From Reticulitermes lucifugus (lineage: Eukaryota; Arthropoda; Insecta; Blattodea; Rhinotermitidae), in contig JAKCWW010001031.1 of the NCBI GenBank assembly GCA_026260175.1, forward strand, positions 3,745-67,744: a stretch of DNA of 64,000 bases. Direction: 5' to 3'. This document shows, one piece after another, positions 37,251 to 47,919 of this stretch. The notes under the pieces are model-generated. The model ran no database searches. It saw nothing but the letters and a program-made list of their open reading frames with translations, and had not been told where the DNA came from. Both the position numbers and the translations under genes were made by a program. Numbering within the stretch: position 1 is the stretch's first letter; every line of letters starts with the position of its first letter.

Positions 37251-37359
37251 GCATAAAAACTGCATATTAAAGCTAAAAAGTACATACTGAAATACACAAT
37301 TGATTATGAGATCTCATAACTTAGAGTCTTTTTGTTCCGGAGTCTATTCTAATTTTTGT

Positions 37360-37645
37360 ACAGTGGCGCAGTTCTTGAGACACTGCGCTACAAGCCGGAA
37401 GGTCGTGGGTTCCATTCGTGATGGGATCATTGGGATTTTTTATTGACCTAATACTTATGGCCGCACTATGGCCGTGAGGTGACTCAGCCTGTAACAGAAA
37501 TGAGTACCGGAGGTATCTCATAGGGGATAATGGCGGCGGGTGCGTAGGGCTGACATCCTTGCCACCTTCATGTGCCGATTGTATAGAAAATCTGGGAACC
37601 ACAAACACCTGGAGCCCTAAGGGCTTGTCTAAGCCTGTAATAAAG
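37360..37645 (+). repeat. SINE family A copy
   Basis: tRNA-like head ACAGTGGCGCAGTTCTTGAG (A box) and GGTCGTGGGTTCCATTC (B box), then ATTGGGATTTTT, CCGCACTATGGCCG, AATGAGTACCGGAGG, GGCGGCGGGTGCGTAGGGCT and GGAGCCCTAAGGGCTTGTC. The same blocks occur inverted at 52305 and 58575. The tail is followed by the palindrome TAAAGGTATCATTACCTTTA. Confidence 0.85.
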
Positions 37646-38179
37646 GTATCATTACCTTTACAGGTACCTATTCAGGAACAAAGTTTCGGTTGCTTCAAGA
37701 AAGTTTCTTTTACCATTGCACCAACATAAAATTGCTTCCGCTATGGGATACACGGAAATAATGCTGTATTTGCAGCAGGATACTTCTGCAAAAGTATTAC
37801 AAATGAGAATTTTTCTGATTTTGACCTCGACATTAGTTCAGCGTATTTATATTTCCTCAATACACTACTACCACGTTCCTCCCACTCATAATCCTTGTCA
37901 AAAGATTTAAAATGGAGTTCAAAATTTATTTTTTAAACGTGGCTTGATTTGCGTTACGAATAAAATGACTTTCTGAGTGTCCTCTTCCGAGTATAGCTAA
38001 ATTTGCGTTACATATTGACAAACATCTGTCTCTTTCACTCTAACAATAAGAACTTTTTGTCCCGCCCACGATGAAAATTATGTTCCATATGCTTAGGAGA
38101 ACTCAACATTGCACCATCACCATTCACTTGGCCAGTAATTTTACTTGTGTATTTTAGTATACGATGATTCTCCTCTGTT

Positions 38180-38295
38180 AAGTGAAAATGGATTGTCCTT
38201 CCAAAATGATTGGAAAACAGTCCGTTAGAAGACCAAGTATAAGATGGGACATTAAGATAGATCTTAAGGACATAAGTTGTGACATTGGGCAATAC
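38180..38295 (+). mobile_element. RTE-like LINE C-terminal scrap
   Basis: The frame gives MIGKQSVRRPSIRWDIKIDL then KDIS, matching the G.R..GRP..RW...IK.DLK.I pattern near the C-terminus of RTE-like LINE proteins. Short and dead. Confidence 0.55.
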
Positions 38296-38765
38296 TCGCT
38301 GTTATCTGATAGCGGAATTAGCAGTGTTGGATTGTCAGAAGAACATCGGTTAACAGAATATTTCAACTTTCAACTGATTCAACACAGTTATATAGAACGT
38401 TACTTTCTTGTCAGAATGTTGGATGTGGCTTACTCAACTTCTCCTTTCCACATAGTAGGCGCGTGAGACAATTTTAACTTGAGTACCAGCTTGTCGTTGG
38501 ATTTAATTTTTCATCTGGGATTTTACATGTTCGATTTAAGCTCCCTTATCCCTAAAATAACAAAAGAATGGCGCTTTGCTAGAGGCAGAAAGCAGCACAA
38601 TGTTCCTCCGTAGTTCCTCATGGTCATTTTGTTCTTTTCACGAAATTAATGTGTATATGATATGTCTGTCTTTCTTCGAATTTTCTTCATGTAAGTACAG
38701 ATGGCTTCTTACGATATGGAGTCATATAATATATAATTATGACCATGTAAAGAGTGATAAAGCCT

Positions 38766-39016
38766 ATACCAGTGGCCGCGCGGTCTAAAGCTGGTCTGCG
38801 GCAGCTCGCTTACTGGGATTGCAGGTTCGAATCCCGCCCGGGGTATAGATATCTGTCTCTTGTGATTGTTGTGTGTTGTCAGGTAGAGGTCTCGGCGTCG
38901 GGCTGATCAATTATCCTGAGGAGTCCTACCGAGTGTGGTGTGTCCAACTGAATGTGATCGTGAAGCCTCGATAATGAGGGGGTCCTGGCCAACTAGAGGC
39001 TGTTGCGCCATGGAAA
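38766..39016 (+). repeat. SINE family D copy
   Basis: Very clear tRNA-like head: CAGTGGCCGCGCGGTCTAAA (A box) and GCAGGTTCGAATCCCGCCC (perfect B box). The body has TCTCTTGTGATTGTTGTGTG, TCAGGTAGAGGTCTCGGCG, GGAGTCCTACCGAGTGTGG, CGATAATGAGGGGGTCCTGG and CCAACTAGAGGCTGTTGCGC. Paired with the inverted copy at 42651. Confidence 0.9.
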
Positions 39017-39150
39017 GAAAGAGTGATAAAAATACCTTTACATTGTTATATGCATGCATTCACTGCGTTAAGTGGGTAAATATCCTGAGGTCTTACCTTC
39101 ATTACGAGCTCAAAAACCAAATAAGTTTTAACTCTTAACGGTCCTCCTTA

Positions 39151-39174
39151 CATCATCATCATCATCATCATCAT
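39151..39174. repeat. CAT microsatellite, tail of the LINE
   Basis: Eight CAT units in a row. On the minus strand this is an ATG repeat directly after the 3' end of the LINE at 39175-40018, as expected for a LINE with a microsatellite tail. Confidence 0.9.
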
Positions 39175-40018
39175 GAATTCTATGTTACGACAGGTCCATA
39201 GCCTCTTCCTTCAGCGAGTTTCTCAGAGAGCGCAATCTAATATTTCCTCTTTCAATTTCCAGTATCTTTTCGTTTCCTTAAGATCATCCAGTAGCTGCTT
39301 ACGTCTTCTGCTTCGTCTTCTCTTCCCTAATACCTTTCCTTCAATAACGAGTTTTAGAAGGCAATTCCTGCCCAAGATGTGACCACTCCAGTTAGTCTTC
39401 CTTTTATTGTATGTAGAAGGTTCCTTTCCTCCTTGACTCTTTGTAATACTCCTGCATTTTTCACATTTCATTTCAAAACTTTCAAAATATTTCTAATCTA
39501 CTTTCTGAAGTGCCGAAGTTTCAGCACCACACAAAGCAATGTAGCACTTTACTAGTTTCTTCCTTAGATTTAAGTCCAATTTGCTGGTGAAAAGAGTCTT
39601 CTTCTTGTTGAAAGCTGCTTTTGCAGCATTTGTTATCAGAATATAAAAATAGTTGAAACATTCCACATTTTCACGTTATTTTTGAGCTATAATAATATTT
39701 ACTAGGGATGATTGCCTTGAGATTCTTATTACCTTGCTTTTTTCCACATTAATTTCAATTCCATAGCACCTTCCAACTTCCATTAGTCTATCAATCTTGC
39801 CCTGCAGTACCGCTTCTTCCCCAGCCAGTATCACAAGGTTATCTGTATATTTCACAGTGTTAATTACGTTTCCTCCTATTTTGAAGTCCTCCAAACCCTT
39901 CAAGAGCTTCCTTGGTAAGATACTCGAACAGAATCGGTGACTTATTATTAATGTTATTAGTATTAATTGAATGCAATGTTGGTGGTATTGGGAGCTAAAC
40001 AGGCTAAGCAGTCTAATC
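39175..40018 (-). mobile_element. Jockey/CR1-like LINE, 5'-truncated 3' part
   Basis: The minus-strand frames give LEDFKIGGNVINTVKYTDNL (YTDN at the YADD catalytic site), ILAGEEAVLQGKIDRLMEVG and CYGIEINVEKSKVIRISRQ, all reverse transcriptase. Downstream come SKLNLNLRKKLVKCYIAL (with YGAET decayed to CGAET) and KTNWSGHILGRNCLLKLVIE, then RRRKQLLDDLKETKRYWKLK at the C-terminus. Frame changes and stops make it dead. Ends in an ATG repeat. Confidence 0.9.
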
Positions 40019-40025
40019 AACGAGG

Positions 40026-40057
<32 letters not shown>

Positions 40058-40070
40058 AATGATGATGATG
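40026..40070. repeat. GAT microsatellite
   Basis: About fourteen GAT/AAT units just beyond the 5' truncation point of the LINE. Confidence 0.9.
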
Positions 40071-40079
40071 TTCATTACC

Positions 40080-42640
40080 ATATTAACTTGTTTGTAGGCA
40101 TGTCAAATTGCAAATTTGCAGCTGCTGTGGATTGATATGGGATTTCCCTGTGAGCGAGTGAGCAGGAACAATGTAGATTGTTATTACTGACACTGAAGGA
40201 ATGTTGGGCACTGGAAAGTAATTTAATGTTATGGACAACCTATCATGAAACATTTCACTGTTAACGTGGGTCGACAAAGTAGGACAGAACAGAGTATAAA
40301 TTTTTAGTTTGCATTCCTTATTTTGTGAGTAAAGACAGGCGTATTTGAACAGACTGTCGGTTCGTGTTCTTCACAGTCCTAATAAATTTTTAAACGTCTT
40401 AAGAATACTGAAGCAACAACACAAAGCTGGGAAAAATTTACAGCCGGCATTCAGGTAAATGGCGAGAAATTGTGAGATACGTAAGGGCCGTTTTTCAGAC
40501 GGACCGTAAATTTTCGTCTACTTAAAGATTTTTATGAATCGTATAACGTGTTGAAGAACTAAAGACGTAAAAACGGAGCTAATATTTGGATACTGTTTCA
40601 GATAATGTCTACTAGTCAAAATATGCACATGTTCATTTGGGACGTTGCCGCAAGCATATGGTACTCAATGTTTGAACATCTAGATCACACTTTTGAAAAT
40701 TTAGAATTGTTGTGTAGATATTGTGTTAGCGAGGACATAAGAACATATTAACTCTGATGCAAACATCATTCCGGTTAGCTGGAACTCCTGGAATAGGACA
40801 GTTAAAGCTAACACATATTAATCAATTAGTGTCTCAGTTGTTTCGCTGTCACCACAGAAATTCGCACGATCGGCAGATTAGAACTTGTTGTGGTACGAAA
40901 TTACAAATCGCAGAGTTTGTGTGCCCTCCTATCTTATTTCTTTATGATCCCTACCATCATCCTCATCATCATCTTAATCGTCACCATCGTCATCCTTCCA
41001 CGCCCCAGTCTTTCAAGCGGTGTTGTTCCTTAAACTCTCGCCACTAAAACCCTGTATGTATTTCCTTCACCCCTTGCGTGCAACACGGCTGACCCGTCCC
41101 GTGCTTCTTGATTTCATGGCCCGAATAATATCTGGCGAGGAGTACAAATCATGAGGACTCTCATTATGCAGTTGTTTCCAACTTTCTATTATTTCCCTCC
41201 GTTTTAGGCCCAAATATTTTCCTCAACACTTTCTCCTCCGTGAAAACAAAAAATTCTACACCAAATGATATCGAGCATTTCACGGCTTTAATTTGTTGCT
41301 AATTTCGTCTTGAATAAATGTTTGATTTTGTAATATAATTTCACAATAATTAAACTTTACAACATTTACATCGGATCCTTAATAATTATTTTGTCCAGCC
41401 TGTTGACGAGACATAAACACGTTTTCTTTCTCAGAATTTACTTTCCTGCTACCCTTCTTACTAGCAAGTAATTATAACGTTTATATTTTTGTTTATTGTA
41501 TTTATGTTTTCATTCAGCGCACTAACATAATCAACGTAGATTAGAGGTTTTTATGTCGCAATCACTTTCAATCCTTCCCGGGTTTCTCGGACCTCCCTAA
41601 TGGCATATTATAAAGCAAAAATTAAAAGCAATGACCATAAATACTTTCCTTTCTTCAGGCTATTCTTACCAGGAACTGTACCGCACACGTTCTTGCATAC
41701 GCGTATCCGGATTTTATGTTTCTTATAAACAGAGCCTAATTAACCTAAATAGTTTCATAAATTTACCACATTGAATGACAATATTATAGAACAGGGGCAT
41801 AGGCTTTCTTGAAGCTTTTGTTAGCTGATGTACTGCGGCAATATATCCCCCTTTTTCCTAAAGTAGTGTATATTTTACCTTGACAATAAAAGAGAAGAAT
41901 GGGCAACTCTATGTTTCTTATACGGCAATGCATTTACAATTGCTAAAGTTTCCTCCGAATAAGCTAAGTAGAAATTCCTTTGTAACCTAGAAACTATGGC
42001 CCTTAATGACTTTTCACATTCTTGATATGGGAGAAAAGTTTATCAGAATTATGTTAACAGGTTTTACGAAAGCCAGAATAGTTTTCTGAGCGATATTTAT
42101 AGCACTATAAAATTACTATGACTTCAAGCGCAATGCAGTGCAATTTTGTGCTGTAAAAATTTCTCCATAAAGCTGCGCAAACAGAGATGCTATTGGTCTG
42201 CTTACGTTTGTAGTTGACTGGTTTTTCTTGCTATTCACTGTCTTACGATTTCCAATCTCGCTGTCCTGATTAATTGATACTAAAGTTGTTGGAATTTCGT
42301 ACTTATTTCTTACTAGTCTTCTGGTGGAATACGCTATGTTTTAAAAAAGTTTCTTTCCACCCATTCTGTTGTTCATCCTTGCCCGATATTTTTGGCGAAG
42401 ACACGATTAAATTGTTTAGTTTTTGATATCAATAACATGAAGCTTAAAGTAACTAACATAAACAAGAAAACTGTTTCAAATATGGTATGGGTTAGGAGGT
42501 GAGACATGAGGAAAGGCAAGCTGCTTAATATTGAATGGCTCTAAGCGTGGTTTCACATAACATTATGGTCCTCAACATGGTAATTAACTGTTTAGAAGGT
42601 TATTACTTGTAGTTTATTTAACAACACTGTTAGGCACTCC
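40080..42640. other. No feature recognised
   Basis: AT-rich intron. Short CAT/CATC-rich patch near 40960-41000. Confidence 0.5.
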
Positions 42641-42650
42641 ACTATATCTT

Positions 42651-42902
42651 TTTCTCATGGTTCGACAGCCCTAGTGGGCCTAGGACTCCTCATTGCTGAG
42701 GTTTCGAGGTCACACTCAGTTACACGCCACTTTCTGTAGGACTCCTCTGGACGAGTGATCGGCCCGTCGCAGATACCTCTACCTGACAAAACACAACACT
42801 CACAAGAGAGACGTCCTTGCCCCCGGAGGGATTCAAACCCGAAATCCCTGCAAGCGAGCGGCTGCAGACCCACGCCTTAGACCGCGCGGCCACCGGGATC
42901 GG
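42651..42902 (-). repeat. SINE family D copy
   Basis: Minus reading: CCCGGTGGCCGCGCGGTCTA (A box), CGGGTTTGAATCCCTCCGG (B box), CTCTTGTGAGTGTTGTGTT, CAGGTAGAGGTATCTGCGAC, GGAGTCCTACAGAAAGTGG, AATGAGGAGTCCTAGGCCC and ACTAGGGCTGTCGAACC. Same family as 38766. Confidence 0.9.
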
Positions 42903-42904
42903 CA

Positions 42905-43985
42905 ACTCCACAGTCTACCATCGAATAAATGAATACTGAACTGTCAAAATGCACAAGAAAACAGTCAAGGCCTAATTTAAGGTCCTGTCTCGGCATTTGC
43001 TGGGGGGTCTGATGGAAACCACAAACTTTCTGCCAAGACGGTCGGTGGCTCAGCCGAGATTAAAATCCAGCACCGTCTGAATGCAAGCAGAAGTCGTTAC
43101 CGCTTCAAACGACTTTACTGGTATAACAAGTGTAATTAATTGTTTTCACTCATGAACATTTATAAAGGAGACATTTAAAGCATCAAAACTAAAGCTTTGG
43201 TTTTAACAAAGTATGGTAAAGTCTGAAATAGACGTACAAATATATTCAAAACTCTTAACCTAAGCAATGAGAACTATTTGATATTTGTTGAGGTATGTGA
43301 GTCTCCCATATTCTAAAGCAACGTTTTGCGCGAGTGTAGGGATCTGCGTAGCTCTGAAATCAGACACTTGTCTTGAATGGGCACTTGACTCTTACGGATG
43401 CTTACGTGCAGAACTCAACGAGAGATGTTAATCCATAGGGCAGGTGTCAATATTAGTCCCCATCTGGTTCAGTATTTTACTTTTGTAGTGTTTTTAGTCT
43501 TTTGGCCAATTTAACTTTCACCTCACCACTAACGTATCAACATTCACAGGAAAGGAACGTCGATTGCCAACATAATCTAGCACCTTATCAACCACAAATG
43601 GGCTGAATACAGGCCTACTGAAAATGTTAAAATGAACTCGGAAACCTTAAGGCAATGCCGGTGCTGTGTCAGCTCTTATCGTAAAATTAATATATTAACC
43701 CTTTAAACACATTGATTTTGTACGTAACACCTACTTGCACGTGGAAGAAATATTTGTCTTGCCCACAGAAGGTATTTGTGTCCATCGTATGATTCTCACA
43801 GTAAGAAATGACATTATGTTAACAGCAGCAAGGCACTGGTATTTGTGATGGGTAGGTAGTGGGTTACTGTGAGTTACGAGCTGGATATTTGAAAAATTTT
43901 AAGGGGAAATTCACCTTTCAAAGGGTGAAACATACTAACACTAATCGTCAATTTAATTGAAGATTTATAAACTTTAGCCTGAAGC
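42905..43985. other. No feature recognised
   Basis: A weak tRNA-like patch near 43045-43120 (GGTGGCTCAGCCGAG) is too degraded to call. Confidence 0.4.
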
Positions 43986-43989
43986 TCTA

Positions 43990-44240
43990 AACTCGAAGGT
44001 AAGAGACCATTTGGAAGACATAGGCTTAGAGGTGAGGATAACATTCAAATGGGTCTTAAAGAAAGGGGACGGGAAGGTATGGACTAGATTTATCTGGCTC
44101 ACGACGAAGACCAGTGGATAATTCTACTGTACACGGTCATGAACCTCCACAAAATGTGGAAAATTTCGTGACTAGCTGAGCAACTGTTAACTTCTCAAGA
44201 ACGACTTTGCTCCCTGGAGTTACTTCGCTTAATCGGAGCT
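43990..44240 (+). mobile_element. RTE-like LINE 3' fragment
   Basis: The frame LEGKRPFGRHRLRGEDNIQM then GLKERGREGMD, stop, IYLAHDEDQW and VMNLHKMWKIS follows the C-terminal pattern GKRP.GRPR.RWEDNI.MDL and W..LAQDRD.WR. Carries stops. Same family as 27930, 56480 and 61590. Confidence 0.8.
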
Positions 44241-44530
44241 ACCGTAGTTTGATCAGACCTGCAGTTGGGAGGAACGGCTCCAAACTCAGCGCGGTTTCCT
44301 GCTGCCCTTACTGTCAACTTGTTACTGACCTCTGTATCTTTTGTGCGACTGTCCGCTGATACTTTCATAGCAGTCTTGAACGTCCGCTTCCAATTCCTGC
44401 TTGCTAATAGCTGTCATATTTGTTATATAATTTGATTATATTAATAACTTAATTGTTTAAAGTGTGTTTTAACGACATTGTCAATTGCTGAAATTATACA
44501 GGGTCGGTGACAGATGAAATCAATAAGTAT

Positions 44531-44690
44531 GGGGCACCGGTGGAATGACACTGACAGAGGAAAGCCGAAGTACCTACTCGCAGAAACATCTGTACCAGTG
44601 CCACTTTGCCCACTACAAATCCCACATGAAATTGCATGGCATCGAACCCGGTCACGGCTGAATACCTGAAGTTGAGAACGCGACTTTAAG
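44531..44690 (-). repeat. SINE family C copy
   Basis: GGGCACCGGTGGAATGACAC, CCAGTGCCACTTTGCCCAC, CACAAATCCCACATG-like and ATCGAACCCGGTCACGG (inverted B box) align with the copy at 57907. The tRNA head is divergent. Confidence 0.75.
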
Positions 44691-45058
44691 TTAGTTTAGG
44701 AATAACCAAACAACTATTACGTTATTTTGTATGGACCAAATATGGCCGTCACTTCTGCTTGAAAACACCGTATCGAAAATGGATAGGCAAGGTTACGCGT
44801 TCGTACAAACCAACGGACATCACGTAACTTCAGTAGGCTCTGAGTTCATTGCTTGTGTGTTGAGAAGGTTAATTGATATAATGTTCAGTTTGCGTGTGTA
44901 CGATGTTCGTTAGTACACATGACCCCATTTATTACAATGTCCTTGTCTGTGTTGTGCGCTAGTTACGTGGTGACATCATGCAAGTGTGACAGAGAGAGAT
45001 ATATTTGTGTGGCATGGGTCCTCACGGCGTTCACTGTGCAGGCTACTGTTCTCTGTAA

Positions 45059-45130
45059 CGTGACACCGTGTAGTTTGGTACCCCGTTACCAACATTTCGG
45101 AGAAATAGCTGCCTCTGTCTTCAGGGCGGT
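45059..45130 (-). ncRNA. Hammerhead-like motif with Penelope-type end
   Basis: On the minus strand: CTGAAGA (exact core, 45124-45118), CAGAGGCAG...TTTCTC, CGAAATGTTGGTAACGGGG, then CTACACGGTGTCACG. The terminal part equals the arms of the hairpin at 24429. Stem II is weak here. Confidence 0.5.
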
Positions 45131-45189
45131 AGAATACCTGAAGATAAGTGCAGCAGGTTACCCCGAATTGTTCGTAAGGAGTTAACAGG

Positions 45190-46085
45190 CTGAGCTGTAT
45201 GACATCCCACAAAACAGCAATCCTGAGATAAGATGCCTAAAGCACTGATGTTACTGTTCATTCATACAAAATCACTTACCTCACTGCACTACCGTTTTGG
45301 TAAAGTGGCTGTGGCGTTTATCGTTGGCTTCACAATCCGACTGCTGCTTGTTGTAAGTACAGAACAAGTTCAATACATTAATTAATTATTCCACGCGACA
45401 TCAAACGCAATTTTTTCGTGGTGAACGCTGTTTTACACTCACTTCCGCTTGTCTGTTTCCAGAATCTGTGTTCAGTTTCCCCCACGTTTCTCCAGCAATT
45501 CAAGTAAGAACAACTGTTGTATATACGAGACATACAGGTGTTGCAACTTGCCGCCCCCATAAGAGACTGTCTTCTCTGTAATGTCATGTGTACGCTAGAT
45601 ACAATTTCCATTATGTGGAACATTGCGGTTACTGTAATCCACGCGCAATGTTCATATTCATAAAATAATGGACGTTGTCAAAGCAACGAATTAATCTGCA
45701 TGATTTAAGCCATAAATTAACGCACGTGTCGTGATGTTACTCGGACAATTATCGGACGTCAACTGCCGGTCCCCGATTTGCGTGAACCGAACCTCGATAT
45801 AACTTACCCTGACAGATCATGCGGTTTATTTTTAGATGTCCTACATATTGATTGCCAGCGGTTGGACATTATTCAGTACAGCGTCACTGAACACAAGCAC
45901 GCCACATCTCCAGCTGTCCCACTCTTTTCTATCACTTGTGCATGTTACGTTCCGGTAACTTCTTTCTAGAAAATGTACTCATATTGTCAAGACGTTTCCT
46001 TATCTTTAGCAGGGTGATTCCGGTGTACACACCCTATTTCTGTAACATGTATTTTAATATCATTATTTTACTAACAGTCTGAGCC
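45190..46085. other. No feature recognised
   Basis: Intron sequence without recognised repeats. Confidence 0.45.
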
Positions 46086-46091
46086 GGGACT

Positions 46092-46580
46092 GCATAGTTT
46101 GTAGTGATAAGTCTCCACGCTGGACAACCAAGGGATCGTGGTTCGGTTCCTGCGATGAGCAAAAGAATATATGCGAGATTTCAGGCTTTCACCGCTGTGT
46201 AGTTGAGGCCTTCACTCCTTTGGGATGTTACACGGCTTAGGTTGGTTTGCGACGTTCCGAGACAACCATATTCAAAGGCCAAGCAGTCCAAAAAGAATTA
46301 CTTTCGGTCTGCTTGAAGATGGGACAGTTAGGTTGTCCCGAAACGCCGGTGAACAACCACCAACCTACGCAGCGCAACGTCCCACAACTCCAAAGCGTGC
46401 AAACCAGCTCTGGGGCCTTTTTACATCCAGCCTTTATTCAATGTATACCGGAGACTGTTTCCCAGAGGGAAAAGCGGCCGGAGGGTGCAGCTGACCATTC
46501 ACCTCCGTCTAGCGCCGAGGTTAAAATGTGTGGCGCTGTATGTCCGATTTCCCTTATGCCTTCATGGCGCGACCAGTGAT
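46092..46580 (+). repeat. SINE family B copy split by a Penelope-type insertion
   Basis: The head at 46092-46175 has a B-box-like GTGGTTCGGTTCCTGCG. The body resumes at 46398 with CAAACCAGCTCTGGGGCC, GTATACCGGAGACTGTTTCC, GGAAAAGCGGCCGGAGGG, CTGACCATTCACCTCCGTCT, AGCGCCGAGGTTAAAA and ATGCCTTCATGGCGCG. The piece between is foreign to all other B copies. Confidence 0.8.
46176..46397. mobile_element. Penelope-type unit with inverted arms inside SINE B
   Basis: Left arm about 46220-46268 (GGCTTAGGTTGGTTTGCGAC, GTTCCGAGACAACC) returns inverted at about 46332-46385 (GGTTGTCCCGAAACGCCGG, ACCAACCTACGC, AACGTCCCA). At the right arm is TTGAAGA, T, GGGACA with TGTCCC (perfect 6-bp stem II), GAAACGCC (46312-46350). 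CAGGCTTTC near the left end matches the solo unit at 28473. Confidence 0.75.
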
Positions 46581-46584
46581 TTAG

Positions 46585-47455
46585 CTTTTACTTTACTAGT
46601 TAAAATTCAATGGAATTTCTCGTCACGAAGTGTGTACGTGCTTGTCAAGGCCGTTAATATGTAAGGTCGTCTGTAAAGCACCAAGAGTAACTGCGTCATC
46701 TGTGAGTCATTAACATAAACGCATAGTCAATCATTAATGAACCCCTACGCCTCTAAATGTGTACCTAAAACTGAGAATTTGGAATGCATTTCCATTATGC
46801 CTCTGTCACACTGACATCTCCATGATTTTGGTACAAGTGCCCTAACTATATTACACGAAAATCACAAATTGTAAGACTTATTGTTACGTAATTTCCTGCA
46901 TCCTGCTGCTACTCTGTCGTGCTCGTCTTCGTTATTAACCTAAGCACTCCTTCCCAAACACCCTGAACGTACGTTCTTCCCTTCAACTGGAAGATCGCGT
47001 TTCATATAAAAGTGAACTCTGAGTACATAAAACGAAATTACTAATTAGTACTTTACAGATTATTATTTGTTTAACAGAGATATTAATTACGGTTACAAGG
47101 CAGTAAGATATTCTTAATGTGAACTGGAAACGATGTGAATGGAAGCAATCCTGCACCAAGTTAAAATAATATTCCTGTAAAATTAAGAATTTTGCCATTG
47201 AAATAACCAGCTAGGTCTATTAAAGAAGATATAATAAACGTACCGGAGGAAATGTTGATATTTACTAGATACAATGCGATGAGAAATGGAAACACAGATA
47301 TATGGGTAAAATACAATTTTATGGTGTTTTGCACGTGAATATACGAAGGGTGTTCACCAAGTAAGGTTCAGTATGAAACAAAATTATATAAGTCATTGCC
47401 ATGTTAACTGTAGGTCATTCGTTCCAGTGAAGTGTCATTATTTAACACCAAAATC
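46585..47455. other. No feature recognised
   Basis: AT-rich intron. Confidence 0.5.
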
Positions 47456-47459
47456 CCCG

Positions 47460-47640
47460 AGCACATTCGTGTCAAGTATTTAAAAATTCCATCTCGGTAG
47501 AAATAGGGATCTTGCATTCTGAACCATTCCTATGAAGCCATTTCCAACTCCTCGTTCTTGTGGAATCCGCCACCTCTCATATGTTACTTCAGCGGCCCAA
47601 AGAATAGGAAGGATGTTACAGAAGTTCCCAGCGAAAAACT
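47460..47640 (-). mobile_element. Mariner-like transposase C-terminal fragment
   Basis: The minus frames give FFGPLK, a stop, HMRGGGFHKNEELEM and EWFRMQDPYFYRDGIFKYL. This matches the mariner C-terminus: (D)YHLFGPLKKHL.GR.F, then EW...Q...FY..GI.KL..RWDKC. In-frame stops show it is dead. It runs away from the facing copy at 47640-47910. Confidence 0.75.
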
Positions 47641-47910
47641 TCAACAACACTTGTGAACTACAAGCGCAGTGTGAGATTGCACTGTCGTACTGTACGACTA
47701 CACCTCGCGACAGATCATTTATGTGGGCCACTGAAGAAACACATGCAAGGTCGCGGATTCCACAAGAACTAGGAAGTGGAAATGGCTCTTCGTGAATGGT
47801 TGCGAATGAAACAGCCCTAGTTCTACCGCGACGGAATTTTTAAACACGTGTCAGGATGGGACAAATGCATCAATATGATCTGGAGTAACTTTAAAAATAG
47901 CGGCAATTTA
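47641..47910 (+). mobile_element. Mariner-like transposase C-terminal fragment
   Basis: Frame: ATDHLCGPLKKHMQGRGFHK, stop, EVEMALREWLRMKQP, stop, FYRDGIFKHVSGWDKCINM. It contains the region after the third catalytic Asp (SDYHLFGPLK) and the terminal FY..GI.K...WDKC signature. Stops make it dead. Head-to-head with the fragment at 47460-47640, giving long inverted similarity. Confidence 0.8.
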
Positions 47911-47919
47911 ATGGAATAA

